From contig CAOKRJ010000005.1 in NCBI GenBank assembly GCA_948471115.1, positions 1 through 54,969 of the forward strand: a stretch of DNA of 54,969 bases. The letters run 5' to 3'. The first letter of the stretch is position 1; every line of letters begins with the position of its first letter. Source of the DNA: an uncultured Clostridium sp. Its GTDB lineage: Bacteria; Bacillota; Clostridia; TANB77; CAG-508. Under the pieces are notes generated by a model. It saw nothing but the letters and a program-made list of their open reading frames with translations. It was not told where the DNA came from and made no database searches. The translations under genes were made by a program, and so were the position numbers. Of the stretch, positions 35,299 to 43,500 are shown one piece after another.

Positions 35299-36747
35299 AT
35301 GGAAGACAAAAAAATAGCTAAGAATTATATATATAATTTAATTTATCAGGTTCTAGTAATAATTTTACCACTAATAACAACACCATATGTTTCAAGAATA
35401 TTAGGGGCAGAAAACATAGGAATATACAGTTATACATTATCAATAGTAACATATTTTGTACTTATTGGCTCACTTGGAATAGCAACATATGGTCAAAGAG
35501 AAATAGCGTATGTGCAATCAGACAAAAAGAAAAGAAGCTCCATATTTTGGGAAATTATAATTTTTAGAATAATAACTATGATAGTAGTAAGTATATTCTA
35601 TTATTTCATGTATATAAAAGGAACACAATATACTTCATACTATAAAATTTTAATATTAGAATTAATATCAAGTTGTTTAGATATAAGTTGGTTCTTCCAA
35701 GGAATGGAAGAATTTAAGAAAACAGTACTAAGAAACACAATAGTAAAAGTATTAAGCATAATTTGTATATTTAGTTTAGTAAAAACAGTAAATGATTTAA
35801 GTGTATACATTCTTATATATGCACTTTCAAACTTAGTGGGAAATATATCTTTATGGGCATATCTTCCCAAATATATACAAAAAATAGACATAAAAGAATT
35901 AAAATTACTAAGACATTTAAGACCTGTAATAGCATTATTTATACCACAAATTGCAATACAATTATATACAGTATTAGACAAAGTAATGATTGGTGCAATG
36001 GTTGAAAACAAAGTAGAAAGCGGATATTATGAGCAAGCACAGAAAATAATAAAAATCTTACTTACAATTGTAACAGCACTAGGAACTGTAATGTTACCTA
36101 GAATTGCAAATAAATTTGCAGATGGAAAGACCGACGAAATAAAAAGAAATATAAAAACATCATTTAAATTTACTTATTTATTAGCATTTCCGATGCTATT
36201 TGGTATAATAGCAATTTCAAATAGATTTGTGCCAGTATTTTTAGGAGCTGGATATGAAGAGGTATCTTTATTAATAAAAATAATAAGCCCTATAATCTTA
36301 ATGATAGGTCTAAGTAATGTTATAGGAAATCAATATCTATTGCCTACTAAAAGGCAAAAAGCATTCACTATATCAGTATTATGTGGTGCAATAGTAAACC
36401 TAATTTTAAATTTCATATTAATAAAAAGATATGAAGCAATAGGAGCATCAATAGCAACAGTAATAGCAGAAACAACAGTAGTTGCAATTCAATTTATATG
36501 TGTTAGAAATGAAATAAAATTTTTAGAAATTATCAAATTAGGGTTGAAAAATCTAATTGCAAGTATTATCATGTTATTTATAGCAATATTAATAGAAAAA
36601 ATCATGAAAAATCAGTCATCATATATAATAATATTAATACAAGTATGTACAGGAATAATAGCTTATTTTGCAATGTTACTAATATTAAAAGATAAATTCA
36701 TAATAGAAATCAAAGACAAATTTATAAAGAAAAAAATTAAATTATAG
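35299..36747 (+). CDS. Oligosaccharide flippase (Wzx/RfbX family)
   Basis: A 482-residue MATE-like exporter with about 14 membrane helices. It moves undecaprenyl-linked repeat units across the membrane. Signature start NYIYNLIYQVLVIILPLITTPYVSRILGAENIGIYSYT-type (seen at 9-46) is highly characteristic. The central QLYTVLDKVMIGAMVENKVESGYYEQAQKI segment also fits. Starts 10 nt after the glf stop behind AAAGGAG, so it belongs to the same operon. Confidence 0.93.
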   Translation: MEDKKIAKNYIYNLIYQVLVIILPLITTPYVSRILGAENIGIYSYTLSIVTYFVLIGSLGIATYGQREIAYVQSDKKKRSSIFWEIIIFRIITMIVVSIFYYFMYIKGTQYTSYYKILILELISSCLDISWFFQGMEEFKKTVLRNTIVKVLSIICIFSLVKTVNDLSVYILIYALSNLVGNISLWAYLPKYIQKIDIKELKLLRHLRPVIALFIPQIAIQLYTVLDKVMIGAMVENKVESGYYEQAQKIIKILLTIVTALGTVMLPRIANKFADGKTDEIKRNIKTSFKFTYLLAFPMLFGIIAISNRFVPVFLGAGYEEVSLLIKIISPIILMIGLSNVIGNQYLLPTKRQKAFTISVLCGAIVNLILNFILIKRYEAIGASIATVIAETTVVAIQFICVRNEIKFLEIIKLGLKNLIASIIMLFIAILIEKIMKNQSSYIIILIQVCTGIIAYFAMLLILKDKFIIEIKDKFIKKKIKL

Positions 36748-36763
36748 AGAGGAATACTTTGAA

Positions 36764-37531
36764 ATGAAAGAAAAAATTGATTTAGCAATAATTTGTTGCT
36801 ACAATAACGAAAAGCAATTAAATGAATTATTGTTAGAAAGTTATAATGAACAAAATGTAGAATGTGAAAAAATATTAATAGATAATAGTAATAACAGCTT
36901 TTCATCTGCTGCAAAAGCATTAAATTATGGTGCAAGCATTTCTAAATCAAATTACTATATATTTCTTCATCAAGACATTAAATTCTTAGACTCAAACTCA
37001 CTAAAAAACATTTATGAAGAGCTAAAAAAATGTGAAGGAATACTAGGAGTAGCAGGAGTAAAAGAAAATGAAAAAAAAGTATTTACATCAATTGTTCATG
37101 GTAAAAACAAACAAATAGCAGGAAAAGGAAAAATAGATAAAAAAGAAGAAGTATTAACAGTAGATGAATGTTTATTTGGAATGAGTAAAACTATTTATGA
37201 AAAAATCAAATTTGATGAACAAACCTGTGATAACTGGCACTTTTATGCAGTAGACTTATGTTTAAGTGCTAGTGAGAAAAACATAAAATCATATATAGTT
37301 CCAGCGAGTATTTGGCATGCATCTATAGGGTGCAAAAATAAAAGCTTTTATAATTCATTACAAAAAATGAAAGAAAAATATAAAGGAAAAAGACAATATA
37401 TAAAAAGTTGTTGTATAAGAGCAGACGTTAACAAACCAAAATATTATACTATAATTAGAGATTATCTAGGAATGAGATATGGAAAAATAAAAAAATTATT
37501 ATCTCTTCAAAGTTATAAATCTCATTCTTAA
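36764..37531 (+). CDS. Glycosyltransferase family 2-like protein
   Basis: A 255-residue GT-A protein. IICCYNNEKQLNELLLESY opens the fold; IFLHQDIKF (about 67-75) is the DxD-equivalent with Gln-Asp-Ile; CDNWHFYAVDLCLSASEKN and the IWHASIGC segment match small glycan-locus GTs. The basic C-terminus suggests membrane association. Last gene before a new promoter and structured leader at 37567. Confidence 0.8.
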   Translation: MKEKIDLAIICCYNNEKQLNELLLESYNEQNVECEKILIDNSNNSFSSAAKALNYGASISKSNYYIFLHQDIKFLDSNSLKNIYEELKKCEGILGVAGVKENEKKVFTSIVHGKNKQIAGKGKIDKKEEVLTVDECLFGMSKTIYEKIKFDEQTCDNWHFYAVDLCLSASEKNIKSYIVPASIWHASIGCKNKSFYNSLQKMKEKYKGKRQYIKSCCIRADVNKPKYYTIIRDYLGMRYGKIKKLLSLQSYKSHS

Positions 37532-37566
37532 AACATGCAATTTTTCCTCATATTTAAAAATATATA

Positions 37567-37595
37567 TTGAAAATAAAAAATAACATTGCTATAAT
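37567..37595 (+). promoter_or_regulatory. Sigma-A promoter directly before structured element copy 2
   Basis: TTGAAA (37567-37572), 17-nt spacer, TATAAT (37590-37595). The predicted start point is within a few bases of the first hairpin of the element at 37604. Confidence 0.6.
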
Positions 37596-37603
37596 ACAAT
37601 ATA

Positions 37604-37709
37604 GAACAAATAAGAAAAATCAAAGATTTTTCTTTAATTTGTTCCGCCCGATTGAGTTTTCGACTGTAAGGAAAAAATCTCAAGGGTTAGCGATTATAGC
37701 ATTTATATA
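37604..37709 (+). ncRNA. Structured element copy 2 (candidate 5' leader RNA)
   Basis: A long hairpin, GAACAAAT-a-AGAAAAATC / GATTTTTCT-tta-ATTTGTTC, then the TTGAG ... CTCAA stem with the conserved CGACTGTAAGGA loop and GGGTTAGCGATTATAGC. Copy 1 is at 868-966. A further hairpin (37704-37738, TATAATAGGAAAG with CTTTCATATTATA) follows, just upstream of the weak ribosome site of the gene at 37761. Transcript start, structure and position make a regulatory leader plausible; the ligand or role is unknown. Confidence 0.5.
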
Positions 37710-37760
37710 ATAGGAAAGTAAAACTTTCATATTATATAAAAAAGAAAGGTAAAACTATAC

Positions 37761-38510
37761 ATGAAAACAAAAATATATATAGCAACACATAAAAAAATAG
37801 AAACGCAAAAAGAAGAAGGATATACACCAATTCAAGTAGGTGCAGAAATAAATGAAGAACTACCATATTTAAAAGACAACACAGGGGACAACATATCAAA
37901 AAAGAATAAGAACTATTGTGAACTAACAGCATTATACTGGATATGGAAAAACACATCAGAAGACATAGTAGGCTTAACTCATTATAGAAGATTTTTCTTT
38001 AAAAACATATTATCAAAACAATTATTAAAAATCAAAGACATAGAAAAAATTTTAACAAGAAATGATATTATTTTACCAAACAAAGTACACTTAGACATAA
38101 CAATAGAAGAACACTATAAAAAATATCATCATATAGAAGACTTACAAAAATGTAAAAAAATAATAGAAAAAATGTATCCAGAATATAAAGAAGCATTTGA
38201 AAAAATACTAAAAAGAAAAAGCTTATATGCTTTTAATATGTTTATTATGAACAAAAATAAATTTAATGACTATATGGAATGGTTATTTAATATATTTAAT
38301 GAACTAGAAAAAACAATAGATATATCAGGTTATGATGAATATAATAAAAGAATATATGGATTTCTTTCAGAAAGATTATTCAATGTATGGATTGAAAAGC
38401 AAAACTTAAAAGTAAAAGAAATGGTAGTATTAAATATAGAAGAAAAGAGAGGAAAACAAATTAAAGAATATTTAAAAACTATAATAAAAAGAGATAAAAA
38501 AAATACTTAG
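37761..38510 (+). CDS. DUF4422 glycosyltransferase (capsular type)
   Basis: A 249-residue protein with the family start KIYIATHKKIE ... YTPIQVGAEIN and the core NYCELTALYWIWKNTSEDIVGLTHYRRFF, ending SERLFNVWIEKQNLK. DUF4422 proteins are glycosyltransferases found in capsule and exopolysaccharide loci (galactose or GlcNAc-type transfer has been proposed for the family). Cytoplasmic. Ribosome site AGAAAGGT is weak and lies behind the structured leader, so translation may be regulated. Confidence 0.88.
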   Translation: MKTKIYIATHKKIETQKEEGYTPIQVGAEINEELPYLKDNTGDNISKKNKNYCELTALYWIWKNTSEDIVGLTHYRRFFFKNILSKQLLKIKDIEKILTRNDIILPNKVHLDITIEEHYKKYHHIEDLQKCKKIIEKMYPEYKEAFEKILKRKSLYAFNMFIMNKNKFNDYMEWLFNIFNELEKTIDISGYDEYNKRIYGFLSERLFNVWIEKQNLKVKEMVVLNIEEKRGKQIKEYLKTIIKRDKKNT

Positions 38511-38521
38511 GAGGGAAAAAG

Positions 38522-39355
38522 ATGAAAATATTAATTACAGGGTCAAAAGGAATGCTAGCAAACGCAATAAAAGAAGAATTAAAAAACGAAGAACTAATAT
38601 GTACAGATGTTGAAGAATTAGACATTACAAACTCAGAACAAGTTAATGAATTTGTAAAGAAAACTAAACCAGAATACATAATAAACTGTGCAGCATATAC
38701 AGCAGTAGATAAAGCAGAAGAAAACAAAGAACTAGCATATAAAATAAATGCAATTGGACCAAAAAATCTAGCAATTGCAGCAAATGAAAATGATGCAATT
38801 ATAATGCATGTAAGCACAGACTATGTATTCGGTGGAGACAAACCAGTAGAAGAAGACTATAAGGAAGATGATGAAAAAAATCCACAAGCAGTATATGGAA
38901 CTACAAAACTAGAAGGAGAAAAACTAATAGAAGAAAACTGTTCAAGATACTATATTTTTAGAACAGCTTGGTTATATGGAGAAGGAAGAAACTTTGTAAG
39001 AACAATGTTAGAATTAAGCAAAACAAAAGATGAAATAAAAGTAGTAAACGACCAACATGGAAGTCCTACATATGCAGTAGACTTAGCCAATATAATACAT
39101 CAAGTAATAGACAAAAAAATAAAATTTGGAGCATATAATTCCACCAATATAGGTTACACAACCTGGTATGACTTTACAAAAAAGATATTTGAAATAAAAA
39201 ATATAAAATGCAAAGTAACACCAGTCACAAGTGAAGAATTCAAAAGTCCTGCAAAAAGACCCAAAAACTCTAAAATGTCAAAAGACAAATTATTAGAAAA
39301 TGGAATAAAAATACCAACCTATGAGGATGCATTAAAACGTTATCTATTAAAATAG
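38522..39355 (+). CDS. rmlD: dTDP-4-dehydrorhamnose reductase
   Basis: A 277-residue short-chain dehydrogenase that makes dTDP-L-rhamnose from dTDP-4-dehydro-L-rhamnose with NAD(P)H. NAD-binding GSKGMLANAI (7-16), catalytic YGTTKLEGE (Tyr-x3-Lys), and RTAWLYGEGRNFVRTM are intact. It is the last pathway step but the first gene of the rml group. Strong GGAGGG site 12 nt after the DUF4422 stop. Confidence 0.95.
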   Translation: MKILITGSKGMLANAIKEELKNEELICTDVEELDITNSEQVNEFVKKTKPEYIINCAAYTAVDKAEENKELAYKINAIGPKNLAIAANENDAIIMHVSTDYVFGGDKPVEEDYKEDDEKNPQAVYGTTKLEGEKLIEENCSRYYIFRTAWLYGEGRNFVRTMLELSKTKDEIKVVNDQHGSPTYAVDLANIIHQVIDKKIKFGAYNSTNIGYTTWYDFTKKIFEIKNIKCKVTPVTSEEFKSPAKRPKNSKMSKDKLLENGIKIPTYEDALKRYLLK

Positions 39356-39375
39356 AATTTTTACAAATTTAACTG

Positions 39376-39413
39376 GACTTGACGAGAACAGTAACACCAC
39401 TGTGCCCATGAAA
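39376..39413. repeat. Partial RAYT-end-like repeat
   Basis: Contains AACACCACTGTGCCCATG, which shares ACACCACTGTGCCC with the inner end of the 72-bp RAYT terminal repeats (46141-46155). Lies in the rmlD-rmlA gap. Confidence 0.5.
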
Positions 39414-39445
39414 AATATTTATATTAAATTAAGGAGATAATAAAC

Positions 39446-40327
39446 ATGAAAAATAGAAAAGGTATAATTTTAGCAGGAGGAAGTGGAACAAGGCTATATC
39501 CACTAACACTAGCAATATCAAAACAAATAATGCCAGTATATGACAAACCAATGATATATTATCCACTATATGTATTAATGGAAGCAGGAATAAGAGACAT
39601 ACTAATAATAACAACAAAAAGGGACAACGAAACATTTAAAGAATTATTAGGCGATGGAAGTAAATGGGGAATGAACTTTGAATACACAATTCAAGACAAA
39701 CCAAATGGACTAGCAGAAGCCTTTATAATAGGGGAAAAATTTATAGGACAAGACAATGTAGTATTAATACTAGGAGACAACCTTTTTTATGGAGGAAATT
39801 TAAAAGAAATATTAAAAAGAGCAAATGCAAGAGAAAATGAATCTACAATATTCGGATATAAAGTAAAAGACCCTAGAAGTTATGGAGTTGTAGAAATGGA
39901 TGAACAAGGGAATGCAATATCAATAGAAGAGAAACCAGAAAATCCAAAATCTAACTATGCAGTACCAGGACTATACTTTTATACAAACGATGTAATAGAA
40001 ATAGCCAAAAATGTAAAACCATCAGCAAGAGGGGAATTAGAAATAACCTCTGTAAACGAAATATATATGCAAAAGAAAAAACTAAAAGTAGAAAAATTAG
40101 GAAGAGGAATGGCTTGGTTTGATACAGGAACACATGATGCATTACTTGAAACAGCAAGCTTTGTACAAACAATACAAAAAAGGCAAGGACTTCAAATTTG
40201 TTGTCCAGAAGAAATTGCATTTGAAAATGGATGGATAACAGCAGACCAACTAGAAGAACTAGCAAAAAGTCTATTAAAAACAGACTATGGTAAATTTCTA
40301 AAAAACCTAGCAGAAGATGTAGACTAA
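39446..40327 (+). CDS. rmlA: Glucose-1-phosphate thymidylyltransferase
   Basis: A 293-residue nucleotidyltransferase, first step of dTDP-L-rhamnose synthesis (glucose-1-phosphate + dTTP). [11 protein letters not shown] (9-19), [11 protein letters not shown], the metal-binding LGDNLFYGG and the [12 protein letters not shown] end are all present. Full length. AAGGAG ribosome site. Its substrate could come from the phosphoglucomutase encoded at 11061-12785. Confidence 0.96.
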   Translation: MKNRKGIILAGGSGTRLYPLTLAISKQIMPVYDKPMIYYPLYVLMEAGIRDILIITTKRDNETFKELLGDGSKWGMNFEYTIQDKPNGLAEAFIIGEKFIGQDNVVLILGDNLFYGGNLKEILKRANARENESTIFGYKVKDPRSYGVVEMDEQGNAISIEEKPENPKSNYAVPGLYFYTNDVIEIAKNVKPSARGELEITSVNEIYMQKKKLKVEKLGRGMAWFDTGTHDALLETASFVQTIQKRQGLQICCPEEIAFENGWITADQLEELAKSLLKTDYGKFLKNLAEDVD

Positions 40328-40375
40328 TAAATGTAGAAGAAACAATTTGTACATAATAAAGGGAAGGAAATAAAA

Positions 40376-40930
40376 ATGGGAAAATTCAAAAAAAAGGAAA
40401 CAGGAATAGAAGGATTATATGTAATAGAACCAACAGTATTTGAAGACAATAGAGGATTTTTCATGGAAACATATAACAAAAAAGACTTTGAAGAAATAGG
40501 GATAAATACAGAATTTGTACAAGACAACCAATCAAAATCAATAAAAGGAGTATTAAGAGGATTACACTTTCAAAAAGAATATCCACAAGCAAAACTAGTA
40601 AGAGTTATAAAAGGCGAAGTATATGATGTTGCAGTAGATTTAAGAAAAGACTCAAAAACATATGGAAAATATTATGGAGTAACACTAACAGAAAAAAATA
40701 GACTACAATTTTTTATACCAAGAGGATTTGCTCATGGATTTTTAGTACTATCAGAAGAAGCAGAATTCACATATAAATGTGATGACCTATATCATGCAAA
40801 TGATGAAGGGGGAATAATCTGGAACGATAAAAAAGTAAACATAGAATGGCCATTAGAAAAAGTAGGAGGAATATCTAATATAATTCAATCCGAGAAAGAT
40901 AAGAAATGGACAAACATAAATGAAATATAA
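40376..40930 (+). CDS. rmlC: dTDP-4-dehydrorhamnose 3,5-epimerase
   Basis: A 184-residue cupin that epimerises C3 and C5 of the 4-keto sugar. Catalytic His is in GVLRGLHFQ, with the DVAVDLRKDSKTYG strand and the RGFAHGFLVLSEEAEFTYKC segment holding the base/acid residues. Complete. In the order rmlD-A-C-B, spacing under 100 nt, so one operon. Confidence 0.95.
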   Translation: MGKFKKKETGIEGLYVIEPTVFEDNRGFFMETYNKKDFEEIGINTEFVQDNQSKSIKGVLRGLHFQKEYPQAKLVRVIKGEVYDVAVDLRKDSKTYGKYYGVTLTEKNRLQFFIPRGFAHGFLVLSEEAEFTYKCDDLYHANDEGGIIWNDKKVNIEWPLEKVGGISNIIQSEKDKKWTNINEI

Positions 40931-40968
40931 AATTTTTGTTAAGAAAAAAATGAAAGGAAATAATAAAA

Positions 40969-41940
40969 ATGAAAAAAAACATACTAATAACAGGAGCAGC
41001 AGGATTTATAGGAAGCAACTTTGCCCATTACTTTAGCAATAAATATTCTGAATATAATCTAATAATTTTAGATAAACTAACATATGCAGGAAATCTTCAT
41101 AACCTAGACAAAATAAAAGACAAAATTACATTTATACAAGGAGATATATGTGACTTCGATTTAGTAATGAAAATATTTAAAGACAATAATATAAACGGAG
41201 TAATACACTTTGCAGCAGAAAGCCATGTAGATAATAGTATAAAAACGCCATTTATATTTACACAAACAAATGTAATAGGAACACATACACTATTAGAAGT
41301 TGCAAAACAAGTATGGGGAGAAGGAAGCGAAAATAAATTTGTACATATATCAACAGATGAAGTATATGGAACATTAGGGGAAGATGGATATTTTACAGAA
41401 ACAACAAGAATAAACCCAAACAGTCCATATTCAGCATCAAAAGCAAGTTCAGACTTAATAGCAAGAGCATATTATGAAACATTTAAAATGAATGTAAACA
41501 TAACAAACTGTTCAAACAACTATGGTGCATATCAGCATCATGAAAAATTAATACCACACATGATAAGCCTAGCACTAAAAGATGAAAAACTACCAGTATA
41601 TGGAGATGGAAGAAACATAAGAGATTGGTTATATGTAGAAGACCATTGTAAAGCAATAGACATTGTATTCCATAAAGGAGAAAAAGGAGAAAGATACAAT
41701 ATAGGAGGACACAATGAAAAAAGAAACATAGACATAGTAAAACTAATATTGAAACATCTTGGAAAAGAAGAAGACTTAATAGAACATGTAACAGATAGAA
41801 AAGGTCATGACTATAGATATGCAATAGATCCAACAAAGATAAAAGAGAAATTAGGTTGGGAACCAGAAACGAAATTTGAAGATGGAATAATAAAAACAAT
41901 AGATTGGTATTTAGAACATAAAGAATACTTAGATATATAA
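40969..41940 (+). CDS. rmlB: dTDP-glucose 4,6-dehydratase
   Basis: A 323-residue extended SDR enzyme that converts dTDP-glucose to dTDP-4-keto-6-deoxyglucose. GAAGFIGSNFAHYF (8-21) binds NAD; HISTDEVYG and YSASKASSD contain the catalytic Thr-Asp-Glu and Tyr-x3-Lys. NCSNNYGAYQHHEKLIP is also diagnostic. The last gene of the glycan locus, followed by a strong terminator. Confidence 0.96.
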   Translation: MKKNILITGAAGFIGSNFAHYFSNKYSEYNLIILDKLTYAGNLHNLDKIKDKITFIQGDICDFDLVMKIFKDNNINGVIHFAAESHVDNSIKTPFIFTQTNVIGTHTLLEVAKQVWGEGSENKFVHISTDEVYGTLGEDGYFTETTRINPNSPYSASKASSDLIARAYYETFKMNVNITNCSNNYGAYQHHEKLIPHMISLALKDEKLPVYGDGRNIRDWLYVEDHCKAIDIVFHKGEKGERYNIGGHNEKRNIDIVKLILKHLGKEEDLIEHVTDRKGHDYRYAIDPTKIKEKLGWEPETKFEDGIIKTIDWYLEHKEYLDI

Positions 41941-41964
41941 AAATTGAATAAAAAAGAAGCAAAA

Positions 41965-41992
41965 AACACATATTATACATATGTGTTTTTTT
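41965..41992 (+). terminator. Terminator ending the polysaccharide locus
   Basis: AACACATAT-TATAC-ATATGTGTT, perfect 9-bp stem followed by seven T. Confidence 0.88.
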
Positions 41993-42079
41993 AGTTCTAT
42001 TTTACTTATTTGGTTTACATTCATCGAAGGCTAGACCATAAGAAATAAATTTATATAAATAAAAACAAAGGAGACAATT

Positions 42080-42925
42080 ATGAAACTAATATTACAATTA
42101 ACAGAATTCGTTGTATATGCAGTACTTATAGTTTTAATAACCAAAAACTTTTTAATAAAAGTACTTAGAAAACTTGCAAGTGCATTAGACTTAGAATCAA
42201 AAGCAGTGGGGGATATATCAGGAGTAGCAACATCTATGCCAGAGGTAATAAGTGTATTTTTCACATCATTACAAGGGATGTTTGCCACTAGTATATTCAA
42301 CATATTAAGTTCAAATACAATAAACTTTATTCAATATTTCATATCCATTTGTAAAAATAAAAACCAAAAAGTACTAAAAAACGATGCACTAAAATCAGAT
42401 ATTGTAATGGTAATAATAACAATACTAATTCCAGCAAGTATCATAATATTTAACATAGAAATAAATATAGGTTTTGTACCAATATTCATAATGCTATTTA
42501 TATTATTTTATATAATAAACACAAATACACATAAATTATATCTATCACATGCAAAAACAAAAGAATTAAAAGAATTTGAAGAAGAAAAAAAATGGGTAAA
42601 AGGAAAAAAAGATATTATAGTAAAAAACATAATATATCTAATAATAATAGGAATTGCATTATTTATAATAGGTGAATTATTAGGAAATGTAGTAAGAAGA
42701 CTAAGTATAACTTTTAATATACCACAAAGTGTAATAGGAATAGCACTTGGATTTATAACAAGTCTACCAGAATTAATAACATTTATAGAATCACAGAAAA
42801 ACTCTAAGAATAACAACAATGAAGTAGAGGGAGTAGTAGAAGCCACAAACAATCTATTAACATCAAACATAATAAATTTATTTGTAGTCTTAACAATAGG
42901 AATAATAGTAACAGCAATAATATAA
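42080..42925 (+). CDS. CaCA-type sodium/calcium exchanger-like protein
   Basis: A 281-residue membrane protein with about eight to nine helices and two inverted alpha-repeats. Repeat 1 has GDISGVATSMPEVISVFF ... ATSIFNILSSNTIN; repeat 2 has IALGFITSLPELITFIE ... NNLLTSNIINLF. The paired (T/S)S(M/L)PE motifs hold the ion-binding Glu of the cation/Ca exchanger superfamily. Ion specificity is not known. The central loop is Lys/Glu-rich. GGAG ribosome site. Not obviously linked to the glycan locus. Confidence 0.82.
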   Translation: MKLILQLTEFVVYAVLIVLITKNFLIKVLRKLASALDLESKAVGDISGVATSMPEVISVFFTSLQGMFATSIFNILSSNTINFIQYFISICKNKNQKVLKNDALKSDIVMVIITILIPASIIIFNIEINIGFVPIFIMLFILFYIINTNTHKLYLSHAKTKELKEFEEEKKWVKGKKDIIVKNIIYLIIIGIALFIIGELLGNVVRRLSITFNIPQSVIGIALGFITSLPELITFIESQKNSKNNNNEVEGVVEATNNLLTSNIINLFVVLTIGIIVTAII

Positions 42926-42954
42926 AAGGATTATATCTTTTTATATTATTGCAT

Positions 42955-42978
42955 GTAGGGGCGCCCTTTGGGCGTCCG
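42955..42978. repeat. REP-like hairpin, GTAGGGGCGCC type
   Basis: GTAGGGGCGCC-CTTTG-GGCGTCC, a G-T-tolerant stem. It starts with the same GTAGGGGC as the repeats at 8858 and the RAYT ends. It is one of three features in the 575-nt gap 42926-43500, with the palindrome at 43267 and the promoter at 43358. Confidence 0.6.
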
Positions 42979-43266
42979 TTTTCCGTTATAAGATAATGTT
43001 TTTACAATATATTATTTAGAATTTTAATATTTTTGTTATACCAATTAATAATATATATATCAATAAAAATACATATTAAATGTTGGAGCAGACCTTGTGT
43101 CAATCAATAAAAAAACAGAAATCTTAATATTTATATCTATTATAAAAATGTAAAAAAAAAATTATATCTATCATTAAAAAATATTTTTAGCGACAAAAAA
43201 ATCTTTCATAAAATGCAAAAAAACAAAAAGTGCTCAAAAGCCACGAATGTAAAGGATTGGCTGTGA

Positions 43267-43300
43267 TACCAAAATATACCAAAAATGGTATATTTTGGTA
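43267..43300. promoter_or_regulatory. Perfect 14-bp-arm inverted repeat, candidate operator
   Basis: TACCAAAATATACC, 6-nt loop, GGTATATTTTGGTA. Perfect symmetry, no T-run, located 58 nt upstream of the -35 of the surface protein promoter. Could be a transcription-factor site or a hairpin; the symmetric AT-rich arms favour a protein-binding site. Confidence 0.5.
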
Positions 43301-43357
43301 AAAATTACTCCTAGAAAAAAAATGTCAAAAAAAATGTAAAAATTTATGAAAAAAGTA

Positions 43358-43386
43358 TTCACAAAAATATAATCTTGTGCTATACT
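43358..43386 (+). promoter_or_regulatory. Promoter of the switchable surface protein gene
   Basis: TTCACA (43358-43363), 17-nt spacer, extended TGC-TATACT (-10 at 43381-43386). It leaves an untranslated leader of about 108 nt with two SD-like sites: AAGAAAGGAGG at 43421-43431, and the functional ATAGGAGGT before the ATG. Confidence 0.6.
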
Positions 43387-43500
43387 AATGGAGTAACAAA
43401 ATATTTTAGTAAATTTTGCAAGAAAGGAGGAAACCTATATTTTTTACTAAGTATTAAAAATGTATTTTGTTATGTAAAAAAATAGGAGGTAGAAAGAAAA

